From positions 1 to 37,864 of the forward strand of contig JBOFCS010000151.1 of NCBI GenBank assembly GCA_051646185.1: a stretch of DNA of 37,864 nt, read 5' to 3'. Positions 1 through 7,728 of the stretch are shown here, one piece after another; position 1 is the stretch's first letter, and each line of letters starts with the position of its first letter. Below the pieces are notes generated by a model, which did no database searches, was not told the DNA's origin, and saw only the letters and a list, made by a program, of their open reading frames with translations. The DNA is from JBOFCS01 sp051646185. GTDB lineage: Bacteria; Actinomycetota; Actinomycetes; Mycobacteriales; Mycobacteriaceae. The translations under genes were made by a program, and so were the position numbers.

Positions 1-11
1 ACCCTGGGTAG

Positions 12-43
12 ACCCATAGTTACCATCGAGGGTAACTATGGGT
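12..43. terminator. Perfect 13-bp hairpin at the 3' end of the TetR gene
   Basis: ACCCATAGTTACC (12-24) and GGTAACTATGGGT (31-43) are perfect inverted repeats around a 6-base loop. The hairpin begins 29 bases beyond the stop codon of the leftward TetR gene, so it is a likely terminator for that gene. There is no T-run on either side, so it would be of the U-tract-less kind often proposed in actinobacteria, or it serves a gene to the left of the window. Confidence 0.6.
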
Positions 44-71
44 TAGACCTAATTCTCTTAAATTTAAAAGC

Positions 72-770
72 TCAAGTTTCTTGAGAGTTAGTTGCCTTTT
101 TATTAAATAATTTAGGTTTTTTAGTCCCAAATTTAAAACTCGGAATAATCCATTTAGTCGCAAGCTCACGTAACTGTTCGGGTTCGGTCAAGTTAAATAT
201 TGAGTTTGGGCTTAACAGTAGTGACTGCATAGTTCTGACCGTTAATTCTGCGGTCGTCAGTGCCTCTTCTTCCGTACAGGAAATACTCGTGAGTAGCATA
301 TGTGAAACCCAGTCGCGACCGTAGTCTAGGAACGGACTGCTATAAGCGATATAGGGGAGAATGGACTCAGGTTCGGTGCGTAACAGCCTTTGAAATAGTG
401 CATGGCCGCTGAATATTTGGTAAGCACAGACGAACACTTCGGTGATTTTATTGTCGATATCTAAGTTTTGTTCAGAAACCAGATCAAGCTTGCCAAATAT
501 ATAACTGAGTTCTCTAGCGACCAAGGCTTCAATAATTGACTCACGATTGGTGAATTTTGTGTAAAGGGTTACTCGGGCTAAACCAGATTGGGTGGCAATC
601 TGATTCATCGTTAAACGGTTAAGTCCATGAATTTCAGCTGCCCGTAGCGCTCCGTCGAGTATGCGCTTAGCGGTATCTGAATCATTGGGTACTACCTTTT
701 TTCCCGGCACAGGAGCAAAGGGTACCTCAACATTTTTTTGAGTAGCTACACAGAGGATTTTACCGTACAT
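72..770 (-). CDS. TetR-family transcriptional regulator
   Basis: This is a 232-aa one-component repressor of the TetR family. The N-terminal DNA-binding domain runs from about residue 34 (AKRILDGALRAAEIHG) to 80, with the helix-turn-helix at about 54-73 (MNQIATQSGLARVTLYTKF). The remaining ~150 residues form the ligand domain, which has no recognisable specificity. A 30-residue basic and proline-containing tail precedes the domain. The gene diverges from the membrane/cupredoxin/monooxygenase cluster, with 97 bases between start codons. The likely function, inferred from position, is control of that cluster and of itself. No Shine-Dalgarno sequence is visible before the ATG: the upstream bases are an AT-rich palindrome that reaches to within 3 bases of the start. 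The message may therefore be leaderless or start very close to the ATG. Confidence 0.85.
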   Translation of the reverse strand: MYGKILCVATQKNVEVPFAPVPGKKVVPNDSDTAKRILDGALRAAEIHGLNRLTMNQIATQSGLARVTLYTKFTNRESIIEALVARELSYIFGKLDLVSEQNLDIDNKITEVFVCAYQIFSGHALFQRLLRTEPESILPYIAYSSPFLDYGRDWVSHMLLTSISCTEEEALTTAELTVRTMQSLLLSPNSIFNLTEPEQLRELATKWIIPSFKFGTKKPKLFNKKATNSQET

Positions 771-772
771 AT

Positions 773-796
773 TTACAATAATTGTATATTATGTAA
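773..796. promoter_or_regulatory. AT-rich palindrome, candidate TetR operator
   Basis: TACAATAATTGTA (774-786) is a perfect odd palindrome centred at 780. An outer pair, TTACA (773-777) and TGTAA (792-796), forms a second overlapping dyad. It sits between the divergent TetR gene and the 868 gene, abutting the TetR start, which is the usual place for an autoregulatory operator. Binding by this TetR protein is inference. Confidence 0.45.
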
Positions 797-867
797 TGCT
801 GGCAGGTGGAAGGCCCATTAAGGGTGATGTAGAAACGATATAGTCCCCGGCGGGGCGTAGGAGTGAC

Positions 868-2688
868 ATGGAAATTCTCTCAGCTAGCCAGGTTGGCGTG
901 GTACCGGTTTACGAAATGGTTCAGGTGGTTATTGGCGCGCTTATTCTGGGAGGCGGGCTATTAATTCTTGGGGTTGCGGTAAACCATGGGCGGGTTAAAT
1001 TTGTACAGAATGCGGCAGATGCCTTAGAAAGGCGCACTGGCTATCCCCGTTGGGCAATCTTACCTTTAGTAGTAATGTTCATTTTTCTTATTATTGGTGC
1101 ATTTGGGATGATTTGGGATGTTAGTTGGCATTTGGAAAAGGGCCGAGATAATGGCTTGGTATCGCAACCTTCACATGTTCTTGCAATCATTGGTCTTTAT
1201 GGTGCATTTGTTGGTTCAGCGTTATCACTTGTCCTGGTAAAGGATAAACCTAGCGTAACAGCGATAAAAATTAGGAATTACGGGTATGTACCACTAGGTG
1301 GCCTTATAGCATTTTTATCTTTCTTTATGACACTTGCCACTTTTCCATTAGATGATGTTTGGCATCGTATCTATGGTTTAGATGTTTCATTATGGAGTCC
1401 TATCCACTTTGTTCTCCTTGCTAGCGCTATTTCGGCTTTTTTTGGTATGGGGTTACTGCTCTTTGAAGGTGAGGCAGCAGTTTCTGGGCGCCCAGCGTTA
1501 CGTGCAGTGGGGATTGTCAAAGTATTTCGGATACTTTTTGTTGGTGTCTTAGTAGCAATTATGGGCATTTTGCTTGATGAGTGGAATGTTGCTTTACCAC
1601 AAGCAAATATGTTGTATGAGCCGATGTTGCTTGCAACTACAGTAGCAGCGTTCATAGCTGCACGATTGCTAATTGGCCGGTGGGGAGCACTTGCAGCTTG
1701 GGGAGTTGCAACAGGGCTTAATGTACTTCTCGTAGGTGCGGTAGCACTTCTCTTCGGAGGTGTAGCACCACGCATGCCATTATTATTGGGTTTTGCCGTA
1801 GCAGTGGAATTTACTGCTTTGATTCTCGGAACAAAAAAAATATGGAGACTTGCAGTTTTCAGTGGAGTTTTAGCAAGTGCGCTTGGCCTATCCATAGAAT
1901 ATATTTGGTCAAATTTTTATCGACCTCTGCCCTGGCAGTTACATATGATGCCAGAGGCATGGATTATCGGTTTAGCGATAGGAATTTCGGCCAGCATTGC
2001 CGGAGTTTACGCCGCTAGTTCTTTATTGCATCGTGAGGAGATAAGTAGTAATCGACATGTGAGTGTTGTTGTAAGTGCTTTTGCCTTAGTCGGTGCCATT
2101 GGCTTGTCCCTTTCTGGACCAACATTATTGGAAGGAAAAGCTGATATCCGTATTTCTGAAGTAGTTGCTGGAGAAAACCGTTCGGTAAATCTTTCAGTGA
2201 AATTTTATCCTGAAAATATTACTGAAAACGCTGACTGGTTTTATGTGGCATCCTGGCAAGGCGATGGCATTAAATCACAAAGACTGGTCCGAGGCGATGA
2301 TGGATTTTGGCGTACGACTCAGCCACTGTTAGTGAGTGGCAAGTGGAAGGTCTCTCTGAGAATTGCCAAAAACGGGGCAAGATCAGCAATTCCTATTCGA
2401 TTTCCAGAAGATAAAGAATTAGGTTTAGCCGAAATATCAGCTGAATCAGGTCAACGTGAATTTGTCAGTGATGTGTTACTTATGCAGCGAGAGCGTAAAG
2501 TTGGCACTCCTTTATGGTTGGTAAATGTGGGAGTGCTTGGCTGTGTAATGATTTGGATTGGCTTGGTAGGTCTGATTATCTTCGGATTCACAAGGATGGC
2601 TAGAAGTGGGGCAGGGGCAAACAAAAATCAAGACCTAACTGAATTGGCTCAGCAGCAAAAGAAAATCTTAAGTTCTACCACTCGCTGA
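868..2688 (+). CDS. Large polytopic membrane protein of unknown function
   Basis: This 606-aa protein has roughly ten to twelve hydrophobic segments between residues 15 and 420, then an outward-facing domain (about 425-540) and a last membrane helix (about 548-572). The start is the ATG after TAGGAG (859-863). Acidic/histidine pairs sit at helix ends: DVSWH (84-88), PSH (101-103), DDVWH (162-166) and SPIH (177-180). They could bind a metal, but that is inference. The extracytoplasmic domain (SVNLSVKFYPENITENADWF onward) is probably a beta-sandwich of the CopC/YtkA-like sort, judged from pattern only. It is the first gene of a rightward cluster and is followed after 19 bases by a cupredoxin-like lipoprotein. 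I know of similar uncharacterised proteins in actinobacteria but of no assigned function. Confidence 0.8.
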   Translation: MEILSASQVGVVPVYEMVQVVIGALILGGGLLILGVAVNHGRVKFVQNAADALERRTGYPRWAILPLVVMFIFLIIGAFGMIWDVSWHLEKGRDNGLVSQPSHVLAIIGLYGAFVGSALSLVLVKDKPSVTAIKIRNYGYVPLGGLIAFLSFFMTLATFPLDDVWHRIYGLDVSLWSPIHFVLLASAISAFFGMGLLLFEGEAAVSGRPALRAVGIVKVFRILFVGVLVAIMGILLDEWNVALPQANMLYEPMLLATTVAAFIAARLLIGRWGALAAWGVATGLNVLLVGAVALLFGGVAPRMPLLLGFAVAVEFTALILGTKKIWRLAVFSGVLASALGLSIEYIWSNFYRPLPWQLHMMPEAWIIGLAIGISASIAGVYAASSLLHREEISSNRHVSVVVSAFALVGAIGLSLSGPTLLEGKADIRISEVVAGENRSVNLSVKFYPENITENADWFYVASWQGDGIKSQRLVRGDDGFWRTTQPLLVSGKWKVSLRIAKNGARSAIPIRFPEDKELGLAEISAESGQREFVSDVLLMQRERKVGTPLWLVNVGVLGCVMIWIGLVGLIIFGFTRMARSGAGANKNQDLTELAQQQKKILSSTTR

Positions 2689-2707
2689 AACTATAGTTAG
2701 GATGAAA

Positions 2708-3112
2708 ATGAGTTTTAGTAAAGAAAAAAATATAATAACAATACTGATCATCAGTAGTGCTCTTATTCTTACGTTGAGTAGTTGCGATTCAGAAAGCAGT
2801 GGTTCACAGCAACTTTCTGTGAAAAGTTTTGAAAATCAAGAAAATACTGCAACCACTATGAGATTCGACTTAAGGGAAGGGAAAAAAATTTCAGGGACAG
2901 AAATTATCGATATAGTTAAAGGGCAAATCATTTTTTTTGAGGTGGTCTCAGATAAGCAAGATGCTCTGCATATACACGGCTATGACAAACATTTTGAAGT
3001 GCTTCCGAAAGTGGTGAACAAATTTAATTTTATTGCAGAAATACCAGGAACGTTTGAAATGGAATTACATTCCAATGACCTGCTCCTGGCGAAACTTAAG
3101 GTAAAAGGATAA
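2708..3112 (+). CDS. Cupredoxin-like lipoprotein
   Basis: This protein is about 134 aa. An N-terminal hydrophobic helix ends in a lipobox (LTLSSC), so it should be lipidated at that Cys and anchored on the outer face of the membrane. The mature part is a single small beta domain with DALHIHGYDKHFEV and a C-terminal strand pair (PGTFEMELHSNDLLLAKLKV). These match the general pattern of cupredoxin-1-like proteins in which LHxHGYD replaces classical plastocyanin ligands. The two His residues of that motif are candidate copper ligands. An ATG at 2702 abuts AGG, whereas the ATG at 2708 is six bases from it and is preferred. The stop overlaps the start of the next gene (TAATG), indicating translational coupling. 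Probable role, by inference: copper delivery or electron transfer to its membrane partners. Confidence 0.75.
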   Translation: MSFSKEKNIITILIISSALILTLSSCDSESSGSQQLSVKSFENQENTATTMRFDLREGKKISGTEIIDIVKGQIIFFEVVSDKQDALHIHGYDKHFEVLPKVVNKFNFIAEIPGTFEMELHSNDLLLAKLKVKG

Positions 3113-4440
3113 TGCTAGCTCATGGTATTTCGGGAAGATCTGATCTACCTGTACCACAATGGATTGCAATTTATACGGGAATTCTAGCTCTAGTTGTATC
3201 ATTTTTGGTTATGGTATTTTTCCGAAAAAATTTGCATGCAAATAATTTTCCATCAAGAAAAACTATTTCGCCAAGTATCTGTAGTATCATAGATTCCTCT
3301 GTAGTAGATAGAATGCTTAAGTCTTTAACGGTACTCGCGCTTATATTATTTTTGACAGTGGCTTGGGGAGGTTCACAGATTGGTGAGAAAAACCCAGTAG
3401 CAACTTGGCTATATGCGTGGTTCTGGGTCGGGCTTATTCCGGTATGTTTACTTTCCGGTCAAGTATATAAAAAGGCAAATCCATTACGTACAATTTCATC
3501 ATTAATTCGAAAGTTATTGAAATATAAAGGGATTAAAACAAAAAATAAAATTCCAGATTGGGCTGGTTACAAGATCGCCTTTGGAGGTCTTGGGCTCTTT
3601 TTATGGCTCGAACTTGTTTATATAACACCAGATCTTCCGCTTGCTGTCGCCATATTTTCTTCTTTGTATGTACTTGTAAATGTGCTTGGAGGAGTCATTT
3701 ATGGGCCCATCTGGCATGCAAAATGTGATTCTTTTGAAGTGATTTTTTCTCTAGTTGGGCAGCTTTCTTGTTTCGGACGTACTGCTGAGGGAGAAATTGT
3801 TCTTCGTAGTCCAGTTACTGCAATTAAGCTTGCAAAGAATGATTTTGGCGCAACTTCGATAGTTCTCCTAGTCTTAGGGGCAACAACCTATGATGGTCTT
3901 TCTAAATCTCCTATGTGGATAAGTATCCAACAGGATATTTCTAAATATGAAAAAATGATTACAGGCACTCTTGGTTTAGTAGCAGTTATCAGCATAATTT
4001 CACTTTTCTACCTAAGTATATTTTATTTAACGAAACCTTACATACGAACTGAATTAAATTTGAGTCAAACAGATTTTTATGTGAACTTTTGCTCAACCCT
4101 TATTCCAGTAATGGTGGGTTATTCAGTAGCGCATTATTTTTCGTTTCTATTTTTTCAAGGGCAGAATGGATATCTGCTCGCTACAGACCCTTTTTATTCA
4201 GGTATAGATATCTTCGGAATCGCTAGTTGGATAGTAAATTACACATTTCTATCAACAACAACTATTACTGTGGTGCAAGTCGGTGCAATAATTTTAGGAC
4301 ACATTTTTGGCGTTGTGGCAGCACATGATCGGTCGATAATGTTATTGCGGAGTGACTATATAAAAATAGGCCAGTTTCCAATGCTTGCTTTAATGGCGGG
4401 GTATACGATAGTTGGTATCCAATTGGTAACGATAGCATGA
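3112..4440 (+). CDS. Polytopic membrane protein of unknown function
   Basis: This 442-aa protein has about ten hydrophobic segments. It opens with a short conserved-looking leader (AHGISGRSDLPVPQW) before the first helix. The C-terminal third has AHDRSIMLLRS followed by a final helix. It is not a recognisable transporter, cytochrome or oxidase subunit, and I see no canonical haem or nucleotide motif. The ATG overlaps the stop of the cupredoxin lipoprotein gene, and its own stop overlaps the next ATG (ATGA). The four genes from 868 to 4628 are thus tightly coupled and likely form one membrane complex. Family assignment remains unknown. Confidence 0.75.
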   Translation: MLAHGISGRSDLPVPQWIAIYTGILALVVSFLVMVFFRKNLHANNFPSRKTISPSICSIIDSSVVDRMLKSLTVLALILFLTVAWGGSQIGEKNPVATWLYAWFWVGLIPVCLLSGQVYKKANPLRTISSLIRKLLKYKGIKTKNKIPDWAGYKIAFGGLGLFLWLELVYITPDLPLAVAIFSSLYVLVNVLGGVIYGPIWHAKCDSFEVIFSLVGQLSCFGRTAEGEIVLRSPVTAIKLAKNDFGATSIVLLVLGATTYDGLSKSPMWISIQQDISKYEKMITGTLGLVAVISIISLFYLSIFYLTKPYIRTELNLSQTDFYVNFCSTLIPVMVGYSVAHYFSFLFFQGQNGYLLATDPFYSGIDIFGIASWIVNYTFLSTTTITVVQVGAIILGHIFGVVAAHDRSIMLLRSDYIKIGQFPMLALMAGYTIVGIQLVTIA

Positions 4441-4628
4441 GAATTAACATTGCATCGACGGTCAATATCGAAGCACATGCCGGTGGTTGGGATGAAATTC
4501 TTTTAGGAACTTCTCCAGTTCTACTGATTATCGGACTGATCTACATAGCTCGAAGTAGAAGGCCTACAGATGATTCAGTGGGAGTAAAGCAAATTTGCGA
4601 GAAGAGAGAGTTTGAGGACAAAAATTGA
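4437..4628 (+). CDS. Small one-helix membrane protein (63 aa)
   Basis: It is coupled by an ATGA overlap to the preceding membrane-protein gene, which is strong evidence that it is translated. The protein has a short N-terminal stretch with AHAGGWDEILLG, one transmembrane helix (about residues 24-41, SPVLLIIGLIYIARS) and a charged cytoplasmic tail. Its position, size and coupling suggest an accessory subunit of the complex encoded by the two large membrane proteins and the cupredoxin. I recognise no named domain. Confidence 0.65.
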   Translation: MRINIASTVNIEAHAGGWDEILLGTSPVLLIIGLIYIARSRRPTDDSVGVKQICEKREFEDKN

Positions 4629-4647
4629 AAAAGATCAGAAGGGAAGT

Positions 4648-5856
4648 ATGGTGAAACAGCAAAAAAAATCAGAAATTGATTATGAAGTGTTTATAATCGG
4701 CGCGGGTTTCTCAGGTTTTGGATTTCCAATCTTGCTTGAAAAAAGTGGATGCAATAATTTTTTGATACTTGAACAAGCTTATGTGGGTGATGGTAAATCG
4801 AATTGGGACACTTACCCAGATGTCGTTGTAAATATACCTTTGTTCAGGTATCAATTTTCTTTCGAACAGAGATATCTTTGGTTACATATTTATACACCAG
4901 ATATGGAGCTAAAAAATTATGCAGAGCACCGTGTAAGAAAGTTTGCACTTTGGGATCGAATACTTTTGACTGTTTTTCTGCTTACTCCGATCTGGTGTTT
5001 GACAAGGATAGATATATCCTTGTCTAGTTCTCAATTCATTTTAAAAAGTGACCATGATGTAGCGATTTTAATAAGCATAATCAGCCAAACAGCAGTCGAG
5101 GTAGTCTTTTCATTATTTGGTTACTTTGCTACTGCTATTCCAACACATAAAATCGCAAGTAGAGTTGTGGATGGGTTCCTGCGTAAGCAGGAAAAAAGTT
5201 CTGGTATTCGAGAAAAGCTAACTGCACGTTATGATTTAGGATATAATCGACCAAGTTTTTCTAAAATTTATTTTTCAACTTTTAATAGAAGTAATGGAAA
5301 TTCTATCACTTTATCAATTGCTAAAATCTTTCCTGATGGAATTGAGACGATTGATGGAGTGAAATACGAAGAAGATATTTTGCTTTTAGCAGCAGATGTT
5401 AAGGTTTTTGGATTTGACAATAGGCCAGCGTTTTCCGTGACAAGTTCAATGGGGATGGAGCTTGGTGAATGGTGGATACAAAATCGGCATCAGGCTCATG
5501 AGAAAGGTTTGATTCCAGGGTATCCTAATTTTTTTATAATTTTTGGCCATTATAGGTACAAGGGTTCCTCATATTTTACTCTTATGGAAAATCAAGCCAG
5601 GCATAGTATCCGCTGTACGGGTGAATCGAGTAAGAGGAAGGCAACCAAAATCGAAATAACTCAGAAAGCCCATGATCAGTATTCTGCAAAAGTTTTAGTC
5701 CGTCCGGAAAGGCAAATATTTTTCCAAGGACAGTGCGAAGGATCGAACAGTTATTATCTTAGTAATCATGAAGATGCCCCATTGCGCCCAGCACTTACAC
5801 TTGGATCCTTCTGGAGTAGAAATACTTCTAATCGTAATGATTATTGCTATCAATAA
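4648..5856 (+). pseudogene. BVMO-type flavoprotein with the NADPH domain deleted
   Basis: The ~402-aa product is clearly a class B flavin monooxygenase at both ends. The N-terminus has the FAD dinucleotide fold (VFIIGAGFSGFG). The C-terminal half has the stretch RPSFSKIYFSTFNRSN, then YFTLMENQARH and FFQGQCEGSNSYY, which resembles MymA-type enzymes. Between WDRI and LTVFLLTPIWCL (junction near base 4960) roughly 80 residues expected in this family are missing: the BVMO fingerprint FxGxxxHxxxW and the NADPH-binding Rossmann motif. The usual GGTW is also altered (YVGDGKSNW), and the usual ATGF is AADV. The frame is nevertheless open. An ATG at 4648 is preferred over an upstream in-frame TTG at 4612. 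I read it as a decaying gene or a repurposed non-catalytic flavoprotein. Confidence 0.7.
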
Positions 5857-5904
5857 TTTTCACTTAAATACTTTATATTCTACTAGAAATGAGAAATAGA
5901 AATT

Positions 5905-6738
5905 ATGAATAGTTATTTAAATAAAATTGCAGTAGTCACTGGTGCCGGATCGGGTATGGGGAGAAGCCTTTCTGTAGAACTTGCGCGGAAGGGGGCGGTA
6001 CTAGCTATTTGTGATATTGATATCGCTGGTCTTGAAGAAACTGTACGTTTATGTGAGATATTTGGCGCTAGGGTTGAAAAATATATTGTGAATGTCTCTG
6101 AAAGAGAAGAGGTTTTAAGATTCGCCGAAGTAGTAGGTACGCAGCTAGGGAAAGTTAATTATCTTTTCAACAATGCGGGCATAGCTTTCATCGGTACAGT
6201 TGCTCGGACTGAATTTAAAGATATTGAACGTGTTATGGATGTTAATTTTTGGGGAGTAGTAAACGGAACTAAAGCCTTTCTCCCGTATTTGATTGAATCA
6301 GGTGATGGGCATATTGTAAATACATCTAGTATTTTTGGATTATTCTCGGTACCGAGCCAGAGTTCATACAATGCAGCCAAATTTGCAGTACGAGGGTTTA
6401 CTGAGTCGCTCCGTCAGGAGATGCTAATTGCAAAGTATCCGGTAAAAGTTAGTTGTGTGCACCCGGGGGGGATCAAGACGAATATTGCAAAAAATAGTAC
6501 AGCGGTAGATGGTGAAGGTCTGGATGAGCTTATTAAAAAGTTCGATAGTTTTGCACTAACAAGCGCAGAATCTGCAGCAAAAGTGATTCTTAAAGGTACG
6601 GAAAAAGGTAAGCCAAAAATACTTATCGGACCTGATGCGTACATAACAGATATTGTCGTACGTCTCATGGGTGCGAGGTATCAGAGACTTCTTTCATATG
6701 TAGGACGTAAGTTGCTTCCTAAATCTTTTACTCAATAA
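5905..6738 (+). CDS. Short-chain dehydrogenase (SadH-like)
   Basis: This 277-aa classical SDR should oxidise or reduce an alcohol/ketone with NAD(P)(H). Visible motifs are the cofactor loop TGAGSGMG (12-19), NNAG (89-92), the catalytic Ser of NTSS (142), and Tyr155/Lys159 in YNAAK. A ~30-residue C-terminal extension follows the core. An acidic residue after the second strand (CDIDI) favours NAD(H). It lies between the truncated and intact BVMO genes and directly before an HSL-family hydrolase. The gene content resembles the mycobacterial mymA (Rv3083)-lipR-sadH group, so it may interconvert a secondary alcohol and the ketone taken by the BVMO. The substrate is inference. Confidence 0.85.
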   Translation: MNSYLNKIAVVTGAGSGMGRSLSVELARKGAVLAICDIDIAGLEETVRLCEIFGARVEKYIVNVSEREEVLRFAEVVGTQLGKVNYLFNNAGIAFIGTVARTEFKDIERVMDVNFWGVVNGTKAFLPYLIESGDGHIVNTSSIFGLFSVPSQSSYNAAKFAVRGFTESLRQEMLIAKYPVKVSCVHPGGIKTNIAKNSTAVDGEGLDELIKKFDSFALTSAESAAKVILKGTEKGKPKILIGPDAYITDIVVRLMGARYQRLLSYVGRKLLPKSFTQ

Positions 6739-6759
6739 AATTCTGCAAGGAAGGTTTCA

Positions 6760-7671
6760 ATGTCTATCGCAATATCACCAAAGTTATTAGCACCTTTCGT
6801 GAAAATAGTTTCTAAATGGATTTTTAGTGAAAAAAATACTTGGGATAAGGTCCGTAAACGCCAAAGCTTACTATCGTGTTTGAGTCGTTTCCCAGACTCA
6901 ATATCGATATCAAAAATTACATTATCGGGTATTTCAACAGACTTAGTAGTAAGTAATGTAAGACGTCCAGAAGTAGCTGTTCTTTATTTACATGGCGGTG
7001 GTTACACTACAGGTTCTCCTGGCCTTTATTGGAATTTAACGAGCCAATTTTCAAGTAAGATGAATGCTGCGGTTTATATTCCTGATTATCGTTTAGCCCC
7101 TGAATTTCCTTACCCATCTGCCATAGAAGACGCCATTCAATCGTACCAAGTACTACTGGATTTAGGTTGGGACCCGAGTTGCATTGTAGTTGCCGGAGAT
7201 TCAGCGGGTGGTGCATTAGCCTTGAATGTTGCCTTATCCTTGAAGGAGGAGGGGTCTCAACTTCCTGCTTGCCTTGTTTTAATATGCCCGGCAACAGATT
7301 TTAGGGATTCTACCATCGCTAAACTCGATAAAAATACAAAAGATTCCATTTTAACTTTAAAACTTTTACAGCGATTCATGAAATCGTACGCTCCTGATCA
7401 TGCTGATAGTATATTTGTTTCGCCTTTACTAGCAGATTTAACTGGCTTACCCCCTATCATTATTGATGCGGCATCGAATGACTTAATATGTAGCATGGCA
7501 AGAGATCTTAGGGATAAAGCCGAAAACTCAGGTGTTCGTGTTCATTACAGTGAGCATAAAGACTTTTGGCATGATTTTCAGATAATGACAGGACTGCTTA
7601 ACCAAGCTGATCGCGCAGTCGAGAATATAATCAACACGATGAAAAGCGAGCTGGGCCTTCGTGGAATTTAA
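6760..7671 (+). CDS. Alpha/beta hydrolase, HSL (LipR-like) esterase
   Basis: This 303-aa esterase belongs to the hormone-sensitive-lipase family. It has the oxyanion motif HGGG (78-81), the nucleophile elbow GDSAGG (146-151, Ser148), a likely catalytic Asp241 in SNDL and His271 in FWHDF. There is no signal peptide, so it acts in the cytoplasm. A good ribosome site (AAGGAAGG) precedes the ATG. It follows the SDR by 21 bases and precedes the intact BVMO by 57. The obvious role is to hydrolyse the ester made by the BVMO; that is inferred from context, while the family assignment is firm. Confidence 0.87.
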   Translation: MSIAISPKLLAPFVKIVSKWIFSEKNTWDKVRKRQSLLSCLSRFPDSISISKITLSGISTDLVVSNVRRPEVAVLYLHGGGYTTGSPGLYWNLTSQFSSKMNAAVYIPDYRLAPEFPYPSAIEDAIQSYQVLLDLGWDPSCIVVAGDSAGGALALNVALSLKEEGSQLPACLVLICPATDFRDSTIAKLDKNTKDSILTLKLLQRFMKSYAPDHADSIFVSPLLADLTGLPPIIIDAASNDLICSMARDLRDKAENSGVRVHYSEHKDFWHDFQIMTGLLNQADRAVENIINTMKSELGLRGI

Positions 7672-7728
7672 GATATCAACACATGCAAAAAAGTCTTATT
7701 AAATTATTTAATCTGAAATGAGTTAATT

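Noticed and set aside
1371..1895. 174-codon leftward frame inside the 606-aa membrane protein gene
   Set aside because: It is a low-complexity, Ala/Thr/Pro-rich shadow of a strongly hydrophobic coding sequence with no domain and no ribosome site.
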